NCBI RefSeq assembly: GCF_015476235.1
Contig: NZ_CP064338.1
Coordinates: forward strand, 2,170,001-2,234,000
DNA: 64,000 nt
Reading direction: 5' to 3'
Origin: Caldimonas thermodepolymerans
Lineage (GTDB): Bacteria > Pseudomonadota > Gammaproteobacteria > Burkholderiales > Burkholderiaceae_C
In this document: piece after piece, positions 1 through 8,796 of the stretch
Layout of the letters: each line of letters begins with the position of its first letter
Position numbering within the stretch: position 1 is the first letter of the stretch
Program-made: the position numbers and the translations under genes
The notes under the pieces: model-generated
Database searches by the model: none
What the model was told of the DNA's origin: nothing
What the model saw: the letters and a program-made list of their open reading frames with translations, nothing else

Positions 1-1751
1 ACCGCCCTCACGCTGTCGGGACGGCGGCGCGTCGCGGCGGCCGCGGGCGAGACCGGCGGCAGCGCGTCGACGATGTCATGCAGCAGCGGCGCGGCCACGT
101 TGGCGCCGAAGAAGCCGGGGTTGGGCGTGCCGTCCGGGCGCCCCACCCACACCCCCACCGTGTACTCGTCGGTCACGCCCACCGCCCAGGCGTCGCGGAA
201 GCCGAAGCTGGTGCCGGTCTTCCAGGCCACGTGCCGGCGGGCGGTGGAGGACGGGCGGTCCGGATGGCCGCCCGATTCGAGGATGTCGCGCACGATGTAG
301 GCCGCCCCGGCGCTCATCAGCGGTGCCTCGACGCGCGGCGCGTCGGGCGTCAGGCGCGGCCGCCCCGCCACGCCGCCGCGCGCGAAGGCCCGGTAGGCGC
401 CGACCAGCTCTTCCAGCGTGGTGCCGGCACCGCCGAGGATGAGGCTCAGGTTGGGCGCTGAGCCGGCCGGCATGCGCAGGCGCAGGCCGCCGGCGCGCAG
501 CACCGCGGCAAAGCGCGCCGGGCCGATGCGGTCCAGCAGGTCGACCGCCGGCACGTTGAGCGAGCGCTGCAGCGCCTCGGCGACGCTGACCGGCCCGCTG
601 AACGAGGCCTGGAAGTTGCCGGGCTGGTAGCCGCCGAAGGACTGCGGCGCGTCGACCAACAGGCTCTCGGAATGCACCAGCCCGTCGTCCAGCGCCAGCG
701 CGTAGAGGAAGGGCTTGAGCGTGGAACCGGGCGAGCGCACCCCGCGCACCATGTCGACGTGGGCGGCGCGCTGCGCGTCGTGGAAGTCGGCCGAGCCGGC
801 GTAGGCGTGCACCTCCAGGGTGTCGTTGTGCATCACGAGCACCGCCATCGACACCTTGGGCGGCAGCGCGCCGGTGCGGTCCAGCAGCATGCGCTCGACG
901 GTGGACTGCAGCTCGACGTCGAGCGTGGAGGCGATCTCGGCCTGGTCGGCCCGCCCGCCCTGCTGCCGGCGCAGCCGCTCGGCCGCCAGCGGCGCGATCC
1001 ACTGCGCGCGCAGCGGCTGCACCGCGACGATCTCCATGCGCGCATCGGCCACGTCCCGGGCGCTCCACACGCCCACCGCGCGCAGGCGGTCCAGCACCTT
1101 GTCGCGCGCGGCCCGGGCGCGCTGCGGGGCGCGGTCCGGGCGCAGCCGCGACGGCGCCTGCGGCAGCGCGGCCAGCAGCGCCGCCTCGGCGTGGCTGAGG
1201 TGCCGGCTGGACTTGCCGAGGTAGGCGCGGCTGGCCATCTCCACGCCCTCGACGATGCCGCCCATCGGCGCGCGGTTGAGGTAGAGCGTGAGGATCTCGC
1301 GCTTGCTCAGGCGCAGCTCCAGCTGCACGGCGCGCAGGATCTGGCGCAGCTTGGCGCGCAGCGTGCGCGTCTGGCCGTCCGGCGGGGGCTCGAGGATGCG
1401 CGCCACCTGCATGGTCAGCGTCGAGCCGCCCGAGACCACGCGCCCGTGCGCGAGCCACTGCCAGGCCGCGCGCAGCAGCGCGACCGGGTTGACGCCCGGG
1501 TGCCAGCGGAACCAGCGGTCCTCGTAGTGCAGCAGCGCCTCGAGGTACAGCGGCGAGACCTCCTCGGGCGTGACTGGCTGGCGCCACACCCCGTCGGCAC
1601 CCGGGTAGGTGCGCAGCGGCGTGCCGTCGCGCGCCACCACCACGGTGCCGCGGTCCGGCACGGGGATGGGCGGCGCGAACACCAAGTCCAGCGCGAGCAG
1701 CAGCGCCAGCAGCGCTGCCAGCCCGAGTTCCCGGCGCCGACCGCGGGTCAC
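1..1751 (-). CDS. pbpC: Penicillin-binding protein 1C, partial (C-terminus beyond window)
   Basis: Bifunctional peptidoglycan glycosyltransferase/transpeptidase anchored in the inner membrane. The frame is open to the window edge, so about 583 N-terminal residues are seen, while the family usually has about 770; the missing part would be the end of the transpeptidase and the C-terminal domain. Residues 9-26 form a membrane anchor. The GT51 domain carries EDRWF with the catalytic Glu near residue 77, and GGSTLTMQ. The transpeptidase domain has SPGSTLKPF (nucleophile Ser near 343) and KTGTS near 511. I chose the GTG at 1751 because GGGGGAGG lies just upstream; an in-frame GTG at 1769 would overlap the upstream stop. 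It follows the alpha-2-macroglobulin gene, its usual partner, in one operon. Confidence 0.93.
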   Translation of the reverse strand, partial: MTRGRRRELGLAALLALLLALDLVFAPPIPVPDRGTVVVARDGTPLRTYPGADGVWRQPVTPEEVSPLYLEALLHYEDRWFRWHPGVNPVALLRAAWQWLAHGRVVSGGSTLTMQVARILEPPPDGQTRTLRAKLRQILRAVQLELRLSKREILTLYLNRAPMGGIVEGVEMASRAYLGKSSRHLSHAEAALLAALPQAPSRLRPDRAPQRARAARDKVLDRLRAVGVWSARDVADARMEIVAVQPLRAQWIAPLAAERLRRQQGGRADQAEIASTLDVELQSTVERMLLDRTGALPPKVSMAVLVMHNDTLEVHAYAGSADFHDAQRAAHVDMVRGVRSPGSTLKPFLYALALDDGLVHSESLLVDAPQSFGGYQPGNFQASFSGPVSVAEALQRSLNVPAVDLLDRIGPARFAAVLRAGGLRLRMPAGSAPNLSLILGGAGTTLEELVGAYRAFARGGVAGRPRLTPDAPRVEAPLMSAGAAYIVRDILESGGHPDRPSSTARRHVAWKTGTSFGFRDAWAVGVTDEYTVGVWVGRPDGTPNPGFFGANVAAPLLHDIVDALPPVSPAAAATRRRPDSVRA

Positions 1752-1770
1752 GGCCGCCTCCCCCGTCACG

Positions 1771-4700
1771 TCAGCGCGGCGCGCTGGCCGCGGCCTCCGC
1801 CGGCGCGGCGCTGCCGCCGTGCGGGTCGGTGATCGTGACCGGGGCCGGCGCGGCGCCCAGCGCGCGCAGCTCGGGCCGGTACATGTCCTCGGCGAACGGG
1901 GCCGGCACCACGTAGCGGCCCGGCGTGACGACCCGCACCAGGTAGAACAGGTTGAGCAGGTCCGGCTCCAGGCGCGCCGCGGCGACGTAACGGTCGTCGC
2001 GGTACTCGCGGTGCCGGATGCGGTGGTCGGACAGCGCGTGCGCCACGTCGACCCCGCCGACCATGAACTCCTCGGCCCGGGGGCCCTGCGAGAGGTTCAG
2101 GTTCTCGACCTCGAAGCCGGCCGGGATGCGGTCGACGATCAGCGCGTCCTCGAGCACGTGCCGCGCGCGCGCCTGCAGGCGCACGATCAGCATGTCGCCC
2201 ACCTTGAGCGCGCGCCCGTTCCAGGGCCGGCCGTCCAGCTCGAACCACTGGCGCTTGAGCTCAATGACGTCGGCCTGCGGCGCAGGCGGCTGCTGCGGGT
2301 AGCCGCTCGCCTCGACCTCCAGGTACAGCGGCGCGTCGTGCGTGTTGGTCAGCGTCACGCCGCGCGCGACCGCGGCGGCATCGAAGCTGCGCATCTCGGT
2401 GCCGGCGGACTGCAGCGCCTGCGCCGCCTCGCCCGCCTGCAGCTGCGCGCTCCAGGTGCCGCCGCCCTGCTCGCCCGCCGCGCGCGCGGCGAGGAACAGC
2501 GCGAAGCGCTCCTGGGTCGAGAGGTAGCGCCGGCCGCCGAGGCGGTTCGCGGCGTCGAACAGCAGCTGCTCGCGGCGCGGATGCTCGACCTGGTGGCGCG
2601 CCAGCAGCGCGTACGACAGCGCCAGGTCGCGCACCGGCGAGCCGTAGTCGCCCAGCCACTCCAGCCCCGAGGGCTGGTGCTCGGTGCCCAGGTTGGCCTG
2701 CAGGCCGTAGGGGCGCTGCACCGCGTCCTCCAGCGCCGCCTGCGCACGCGCCTCGTCGCCCATCAGGCGCAGCGCGATCGACAGGTGCACCAGTGGCAGC
2801 GGCGAGCGGGCCCGGTCGCGCACCTTGTCATGCAGGTAGCGCAGCATCGCCAGCGGCGCACGCTGGTCGCGCGCAAGCACGTAGCCGATGTGCGCCAGCT
2901 CGGCGAAGCGCCGGTGGCTGTCGCGCAGCAGCGTGTACTCGCGCGAGTCGACGTCGCCGAGCTGGTCGGGCCGCGCGCTGGCGGGCAGCTCGGGGAAGCG
3001 GTTGGGCGCCTGCTGCAGCTGCTGCAGCAGCCAGTCCTGGCTGCGCCGGTAGACGGTCTCGGGCACCGCATGGCCACGTTCGCGCGCCTCCTGCAGGAAG
3101 CCCGCGACGTAGGCCGACACCCAGGCCTCGTAGGGACCGTCGCCCCACAGCGTGTAGCCGCCGTTGGCGCGCTGCATCCCGGCCAGCCGGCCGACCGCGC
3201 CCTCGACGACGCGGGTGCGCTCCTCGGGGCCCAGCGGCTTGAGGCCGTAGGCGCGCGCGGTCGCCTCGTCGATGTAGAGATGCGGATAGGCGGCGCTGAC
3301 GGTCTGCTCGGTGCAGCCGTAGGGATAGGTCAGCAGGCCCTGCACCAGCTCGCGGATGTTGAGCGGCGGGCGGTCCGACACGGTCACGCTGGCCGCGGCC
3401 GAGGCCGGGAAGTAGCGCGCGATCCAGGCCGGCTCGAGCCGGAAGCTCTGGCCGGGCTCGAGGCGCACGCGGCGCACCTCGCGCTCGTGCGGCACCGGCG
3501 GCTGCACCTGCAGCACCGATTCGCGCACGATCCTGACCCCGGCGGGCGAGACCACCGTCAGGCGCAGGCGGCCCAGGCCGTAGGCGTCGGTCGCCTCGGC
3601 GGCAAAGCGCAAGGTGGTGCGCTGCTGGTCCTTCAGGTTCACGACGCGCTCGCCGTCGCGGATGCGCACCGGCTCGGCGCCTTCCAGGCGCACCTTCAGT
3701 TCCTGCGCCGCGCCGCTCAGGTTGGTCAGGTCCAGCGCCAGGGTCGCGGCGTCGCCCGGCGCAATGAAGCGCGGGGTGGCGAGTTCGGCCACCACCGGGG
3801 CGGCGGCCACCATCTGCGCCTCCGCGCTGCCATAGCGCTCGGCCGCGGCGGCCACGGCCATCAGGCGCAGCGTGCCGTTGAAGTCCGGGATGTCCAGCGG
3901 GATCTCGGCCTCGCCCTGCGCGTCCAGCGCCACCGGGCCGCTGAACAGGTCGACCAGCTGCACCTTCTTCGGCAGGCTGCGCGTGTCGCCGCGCATGTTG
4001 GCGTCGCCGCCGTAGGCCAGCCGGGCCTGGCGCCCTTCCATCTTCTCGATCAGCCGGCCATACATGTCGAGCATCTCGGGCGCGTAGCGGTGCTTGCCGA
4101 AGAAGAAGTCGACCGGGTCCGGCGTGCGGTAGCCGGTGATGTTGAGGATGCCCAGGTCTACCGCGGACAGGGTCACGAAGGCAGGCTGGCCCTGCAGGCC
4201 GTCGACCTTGACCTTCACCGTGGTGCGCCGCTCGGGCTCCACCTTGGCCGGCGCGGTGATCGCGACGTTCAGGCGCCGGTCGTCGCGCGCCAGCGGCAGG
4301 TGCACCAGGCCGACCGCACGCGCGGGCGTGACGCGGTCGCCGGTGCTGCCGGGGCGGAACACGGTCACGGTGGCGTACAGGTCGTGGCGCGCCCAGGCGG
4401 CATCGACCGGCACCTCGACGGTCACGCCCTTGGTCGTCACCTCGACGCGCTTGCTCCACAGCAGCCGGTCGCCTTCGACCGTGACCAGCGCGATGCCGTC
4501 GTGCGGCGGCGTGATGGTCAGGCGTGCCGGCTCGCCGGGCTTCAGGGGCGCGCTGGCGAGCTTGAGCTGCACGCGGTCCGGCCGGTTGCCGATGTCCTCG
4601 GCGTCCTGCGCGTTCCAGCCGGCATAGAAGCGGTAGCGCAGCACGAGCCCGGTCTGCGGGTCATGCGCTTCCAGGCGGTAGCGACCCCAGTTCACCGGGA

Positions 4701-6843
4701 CGGCGAGCGCGGTGCGGCCGGCGATGTCCACGGTGCGCGACTCGACCGGCTCGTCGCTTTCGGTGTAGCCGGAGTGCCAGCCCTTCAGGTCGTCGTAGCG
4801 CCAGTAGTACTGGCGCACCTCGCGCACCAGCTGCAGCTTCACGCCCTGCACCGGCGCCGGCTTCCCTTCGGTGTCGACGCGCACCAGCTCGAATTCGGCC
4901 TGCCCGCCTTCGCGCGCGACGTGCCGGTCGAACAGCGGGCGCACCGCGAGCATCTGGCGCGCCGGCCAGGCGGTGCGCTCGACCGAGCGCACCACCGGGC
5001 GGCCGCCGGTCTCCAGCAGGCTGAAGCTGCCGCGCACGCGCATCGGCGAGGCCACGCCTTCGGGCGCGGCCGGCAGCGTCACGCGGGCGTGTCCGCGCTC
5101 GTCCAGGTCCACGTCGGCGACCTCCTCGCGCGACTTGCGCTGGTCGTCGGCCACGTCGCCGAACAGGAAGCCCGGCCATTGCGCCGGCAGCGCCTGCGCG
5201 AGGCGCTCGATCGACGCGCTGGCGAGCAGCCGGTTGCCGGCCGCGGGCGCGCCGAACAGGTAGTCGCCCTGCACCTCGACCTCGAACGGCTCGCCGGGCA
5301 GCAGCACGGTGGCCGGGGTGCGCAGGTCCAGCTTCATGCGCTCGGGCAGGAACTCCTCGACCTGGAACTTCCAGCGCCCGTTCGCCGGCCCGCCCGGGTC
5401 GGTGCGCAGCTCCAGCCACCAGGTGCCGGTCTGGGCGTCGGCCGGCAGCTCGATGCTGCGCAGGTAGTAGCCGGGACGCTGCTCGTCCGGACGCCAGGTG
5501 AGCGTCTGCACGGTGCGGCCGTCCGGGCGCTTGAGCGTGGCCTGCAGCGGCAGCGGCGCGGTCGCCCGGCCATCCGGGTCACGCGCCAGCACCGAGACCT
5601 GGAAGCGCTCGCCCGGGCGATACAGGTCGCGCCCGGCGTAGACGAACAGCTTGGTGTTGCTCGGCAAATGACCACCGACGTCGAACTCGGACAGGTCCAG
5701 CCCGGGCGCGCGCAGCACGATCACCGTCATCTCGCGGCCCTGGCGCGCCACCAGCAGGCGCGCGGCCGCCGGCACGTCGGCGAAGTGGACATGGCCCTCG
5801 CCGTCCGCACCGGCCTTGCCGAGCGAGCGGGCGTGCTCGTCGAGCAGCTCGAACTCGACGCCGGTCAGCGGCTGGCCGGTCTTGAGCGAACTGGCGAACG
5901 CGTCCAGCCCCTGGGCGTAGCGGCGCACGTGCAGGCCGATGTCGCTGACGTAGAAATAGGTCGCCTGGTAGTCGCCGCCGAAGCGGCCCGGCTGCGACAT
6001 CACCGCGACATAGACGCCGGGCTCCTGCAGCTCCTTGAGGGTCTCCACAGGCAGGAAGGTGACGTGCCGGCGGTTCGGCGTGTCGTCGGTGCGGAAGCGC
6101 CCCATGTAGACGCTGCGCAGGCTGCCGCGCAGCTGTTCGAGCTCCCAGCCGCCCACGCGGCCCTGCAGGCTGCGATTCTCGAAGTAAAGCTCTTCGCCCG
6201 CGTCGTCGTCCCGGCCGGCCGACCGGCCGCCGGCGACGCGCTCGAGGAAGCGCGGCAGGCCGGCCGGCTCGACGCGCAGGAACTGCACGTCCACCTCGGG
6301 CTGGTTGATCGTGACGATGGGCAGGCCGCCGTTCTGGCCGGTGGGCAGCACCACCCCGCGGCTGGCAAAGAACCAGGCCGGCGCCATCGCCTCGCTCGCC
6401 ACCTCGCAGCGCGTGCCCTGGGCCAGCGTCACGCCGTCGCCGGAGACCAGGCCCTCGCGCACCTCGATGCGGAAGCGGCGCTGCGGCCGGGTGTAGGGGA
6501 AGTAGGCGATGCGCGCGTTGTCGGCCACGCTCCAGTAGCCCTGCACCAGCTCGTCCTGCGCCTCGCCCCCCTGCGCCCCGTCGGCCGGGCCGAGGTCGGT
6601 CACGCGCAGGAACTCGCCCAGCTCCTGCTTGCGGTCCAGCGGCTGGGTGAACACCACGGCCAGCGCCGGCTGGTCGTCGATCAGCCGCGGCTTGCATTCG
6701 GCCACCGCGAACGGCGCGTTCGGGTCGTCGGCCGCCGCGGCGGCCGGCAGGTCACCCGGCGCCTGGCGCCACCACACGATCGCCGCCAGCAGGGCCAGGA
6801 GGAACAGCGCGGCCAGCAGCCACGCCCGTGTGGTCGTCTTCAT
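1771..6843 (-). CDS. yfhM: Bacterial alpha-2-macroglobulin, YfhM type
   Basis: Large periplasmic protease-trapping protein of 1690 residues, close to the 1653 of E. coli YfhM. An MG/A2M-type body runs through the protein and the thioester motif GCTEQ is intact with Cys near 1177 and Gln near 1180. In the family, cleavage of the bait region by a foreign protease exposes this thioester, and the PBP1C partner repairs peptidoglycan. The N-terminus (MKTTTRAWLL, hydrophobic to residue 25) is a plain signal anchor; unlike E. coli YfhM I see no lipobox Cys, so it is probably held by the uncleaved helix. The start at 6843 was preferred to an upstream in-frame codon at 6990 because the signal segment begins there. 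pbpC follows 19 bp downstream. Confidence 0.93.
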   Translation of the reverse strand: MKTTTRAWLLAALFLLALLAAIVWWRQAPGDLPAAAAADDPNAPFAVAECKPRLIDDQPALAVVFTQPLDRKQELGEFLRVTDLGPADGAQGGEAQDELVQGYWSVADNARIAYFPYTRPQRRFRIEVREGLVSGDGVTLAQGTRCEVASEAMAPAWFFASRGVVLPTGQNGGLPIVTINQPEVDVQFLRVEPAGLPRFLERVAGGRSAGRDDDAGEELYFENRSLQGRVGGWELEQLRGSLRSVYMGRFRTDDTPNRRHVTFLPVETLKELQEPGVYVAVMSQPGRFGGDYQATYFYVSDIGLHVRRYAQGLDAFASSLKTGQPLTGVEFELLDEHARSLGKAGADGEGHVHFADVPAAARLLVARQGREMTVIVLRAPGLDLSEFDVGGHLPSNTKLFVYAGRDLYRPGERFQVSVLARDPDGRATAPLPLQATLKRPDGRTVQTLTWRPDEQRPGYYLRSIELPADAQTGTWWLELRTDPGGPANGRWKFQVEEFLPERMKLDLRTPATVLLPGEPFEVEVQGDYLFGAPAAGNRLLASASIERLAQALPAQWPGFLFGDVADDQRKSREEVADVDLDERGHARVTLPAAPEGVASPMRVRGSFSLLETGGRPVVRSVERTAWPARQMLAVRPLFDRHVAREGGQAEFELVRVDTEGKPAPVQGVKLQLVREVRQYYWRYDDLKGWHSGYTESDEPVESRTVDIAGRTALAVPVNWGRYRLEAHDPQTGLVLRYRFYAGWNAQDAEDIGNRPDRVQLKLASAPLKPGEPARLTITPPHDGIALVTVEGDRLLWSKRVEVTTKGVTVEVPVDAAWARHDLYATVTVFRPGSTGDRVTPARAVGLVHLPLARDDRRLNVAITAPAKVEPERRTTVKVKVDGLQGQPAFVTLSAVDLGILNITGYRTPDPVDFFFGKHRYAPEMLDMYGRLIEKMEGRQARLAYGGDANMRGDTRSLPKKVQLVDLFSGPVALDAQGEAEIPLDIPDFNGTLRLMAVAAAAERYGSAEAQMVAAAPVVAELATPRFIAPGDAATLALDLTNLSGAAQELKVRLEGAEPVRIRDGERVVNLKDQQRTTLRFAAEATDAYGLGRLRLTVVSPAGVRIVRESVLQVQPPVPHEREVRRVRLEPGQSFRLEPAWIARYFPASAAASVTVSDRPPLNIRELVQGLLTYPYGCTEQTVSAAYPHLYIDEATARAYGLKPLGPEERTRVVEGAVGRLAGMQRANGGYTLWGDGPYEAWVSAYVAGFLQEARERGHAVPETVYRRSQDWLLQQLQQAPNRFPELPASARPDQLGDVDSREYTLLRDSHRRFAELAHIGYVLARDQRAPLAMLRYLHDKVRDRARSPLPLVHLSIALRLMGDEARAQAALEDAVQRPYGLQANLGTEHQPSGLEWLGDYGSPVRDLALSYALLARHQVEHPRREQLLFDAANRLGGRRYLSTQERFALFLAARAAGEQGGGTWSAQLQAGEAAQALQSAGTEMRSFDAAAVARGVTLTNTHDAPLYLEVEASGYPQQPPAPQADVIELKRQWFELDGRPWNGRALKVGDMLIVRLQARARHVLEDALIVDRIPAGFEVENLNLSQGPRAEEFMVGGVDVAHALSDHRIRHREYRDDRYVAAARLEPDLLNLFYLVRVVTPGRYVVPAPFAEDMYRPELRALGAAPAPVTITDPHGGSAAPAEAAASAPR

Positions 6844-6946
6844 GCTCGGGCTTTCTCGTCTTGGAAGGGTTGTCGTCGGGACGCAGGGAGCGCCGATTGT
6901 TGCAGACGCGTGTGAAGCGCAAGTGAAGCGAAGCGCGCGCCGGACT

Positions 6947-7882
6947 TCACGCAGCGCCCGGCAGCTCGTCGCGACGCGGCAGGTCGGCACCGCGCCGCGC
7001 GCAGGCCAGTCCTGCGGCCTGCGTGGCTAAGCGCAGCGCGGCCTTGAGCCGGGCCGCCTCCAGCGCCTCGAGTGCTTCGGGCGCCAGCAGGCCCTGCTCG
7101 TCCAGCCAGGCCAGCAGCGCGGCCTGGAAGGCGTCGCCGGCGCCCACGGTGTCCACCACCGTCACGGCCGGCGCCGGCACCGCGACCTGTACCGCACGGG
7201 TCCAGGCCCGGCAGCCAGCGCCGCCCTGCGTGACGACCGCCAGCCGCACGCCGCGCGCCAGCCAGCGCTGCACCACCGCCTCGGGCGCCTCGCCCGGGCA
7301 GAGCAGCGCGAGGTCCTCCGCGCTGACCTTGACGAGGTGCGCCAGGCCCGCCATCTCCTCGACCACCGCCTGCCAGCGCGCCAGCCCGGGATGGACGTTG
7401 AGGCGCACGTTGGGGTCGTAGGCGACCAGGCGGCGCCCGCGCTCGCGCGCCGCCAGCGTGCGCAAGGCCGTGCCGACCGGCTCGACCGCCATCGCGTAGG
7501 AACCGAAGTGCAGCGCCGTCGCGCCCGCCGGCAGGGCGGGCAGGTCCGCCACCGGCAGGTCGCGGTCGGCCGCGCCCTCGCCATGGAAGGCGTACTGCGG
7601 CACCCCCTGCGCATCCAGGCTGACGACGCTGAGCGTGGTGGGTGCCGCGCTGCGTCGCACCAGTGCGGTGTCGACGCCCTCCTCGACCAGCGCGCGCATC
7701 AGCCGCTCGCCGAAGGCGTCGGTGGAGATGCCGCCGAGGAAGGCCACCGGCCGCCCGAGCCGGGCCAGGCCCACGGCCACGTTGTAGGGCGAGCCGCCCA
7801 GGCGCGCGTCCAGGCGCAGCCCGCCGGACGTAGGCGCGCCGGCGTACACGTCCATCAAGGCTTCACCGCAGACCACGAACAT
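6947..7882 (-). CDS. PfkB-family carbohydrate kinase (fructokinase-like)
   Basis: A 311-residue ribokinase/PfkB fold sugar kinase, normal in length. The N-terminal VVCGEALMDV and GGSPYNVAVGLARLG form the substrate-binding start of the fold. DPNVR lies at 156-160, as in bacterial fructokinases. The second PfkB signature DTVGAGDAF places the catalytic Asp at about 250. It probably phosphorylates fructose with ATP in the cytoplasm; 2-keto-3-deoxygluconate or another ketose cannot be excluded. It lies 103 bp upstream of the alpha-2-macroglobulin gene with no sugar transporter nearby. Confidence 0.85.
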   Translation of the reverse strand: MFVVCGEALMDVYAGAPTSGGLRLDARLGGSPYNVAVGLARLGRPVAFLGGISTDAFGERLMRALVEEGVDTALVRRSAAPTTLSVVSLDAQGVPQYAFHGEGAADRDLPVADLPALPAGATALHFGSYAMAVEPVGTALRTLAARERGRRLVAYDPNVRLNVHPGLARWQAVVEEMAGLAHLVKVSAEDLALLCPGEAPEAVVQRWLARGVRLAVVTQGGAGCRAWTRAVQVAVPAPAVTVVDTVGAGDAFQAALLAWLDEQGLLAPEALEALEAARLKAALRLATQAAGLACARRGADLPRRDELPGAA

Positions 7883-7998
7883 CGGTGCGACTCCCCTGCT
7901 GCCGGCGCCCCGCCGGGCCCGGTCGGGGCATTCTAGGTGCGGGGCGGCGCCGGCACGCTCACTAGAATCGTCGGCAGCCCGATCACCGAGCCCCTGCC

Positions 7999-8796
7999 AT
8001 GCGCGTTCCTTCCTCGCTGCTGCGTCGCCTGGGCCTGCCGGCCCTGCTCGCCTGCGCGCTCGCCGCGCCGGCGCATGCCGTCGAGGTCACGGTCTACGCC
8101 GCGGCCAGCCTGAGCCAGGCGCTGCAGGAAGCCGTGCAGGCCTGGAAGGCGCGTACGGGCCACGTGGTGCGCGCCTCGTTCGCGGCCTCCTCGACGCTGG
8201 CGCGCCAGATCGAGAACGGCGCGCCGGCGGCGCTGTTCCTGTCGGCCGACGAGGCCTGGATGGATTACCTCGCGCAGCGCGGCCGGCTGGTGCCCGGCTC
8301 GCGCGTGGACCTGCTCGGCAACCGCCTGGTGCTGGTCACGCCGGCCGACCGGCCGCAGGAGGTGCGGCTGGCGCCGGGGTTCGACCTGGCGGCGGTGCTG
8401 GGCAAGGGACGGCTGGCCACCGGCGACCCCGCGCACGTGCCGGTGGGCAAGTACGCGCAGGCGGCGCTGACCGGGCTCGGCGTGTGGCCGCAGGCGCAGC
8501 CGCGCCTGGTGCGCGCGGACTCGGTGCGCGCCGCGCTGGCTTACGTGGAACGCGGCGAGGCCGCGGCCGGCATCGTCTACGCGACCGACGCGGCAGTGGC
8601 GCCACGGGTGCACGTCGCGGGCGTGTTCCCGGCCGACTCGCACCCGCGCATCGTCTACCCGATGGCGCTCGTGGCCGGGCAGGACAGCGAGGCGGCACGC
8701 GCGCTGCACGATTTCCTGCAAGGCCAGGAAGCCGCCGAGGTGTTCATGCGCCACGGCTTCGCGGTGCTCGCCATGCCGCCGGCCGTCAGGCGTTGA
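7999..8796 (+). CDS. modA: Molybdate ABC transporter substrate-binding protein
   Basis: Periplasmic ModA of 265 residues with a Sec signal peptide cut near AHA/VEV (residue 28) and the typical mature start VTVYAAASL. The PLNSLPLP-like two-lobed fold is suggested by the downstream segments GNRLVLV and GDPAHVPVGKYAQ, which match ModA. It would deliver molybdate or tungstate to ModBC. No modB or modC adjoins it, which is unusual. The 3' end overlaps the convergent hrpA by 11 bp. Confidence 0.85.
   Translation: MRVPSSLLRRLGLPALLACALAAPAHAVEVTVYAAASLSQALQEAVQAWKARTGHVVRASFAASSTLARQIENGAPAALFLSADEAWMDYLAQRGRLVPGSRVDLLGNRLVLVTPADRPQEVRLAPGFDLAAVLGKGRLATGDPAHVPVGKYAQAALTGLGVWPQAQPRLVRADSVRAALAYVERGEAAAGIVYATDAAVAPRVHVAGVFPADSHPRIVYPMALVAGQDSEAARALHDFLQGQEAAEVFMRHGFAVLAMPPAVRR

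Noticed and set aside
76-1587. A complete 503-codon minus-strand frame inside the pbpC region
   Set aside because: The other minus frame, open to the window edge, carries all PBP1C motifs; this frame is Arg/Pro/Gly-rich shadow.
1609-6915. A 1768-codon open frame on the plus strand opposite the alpha-2-macroglobulin gene
   Set aside because: It is the antisense shadow of a high-G+C gene; the translation is Arg/Ala/His-rich with no domain, and the opposite strand has a complete, motif-bearing gene.
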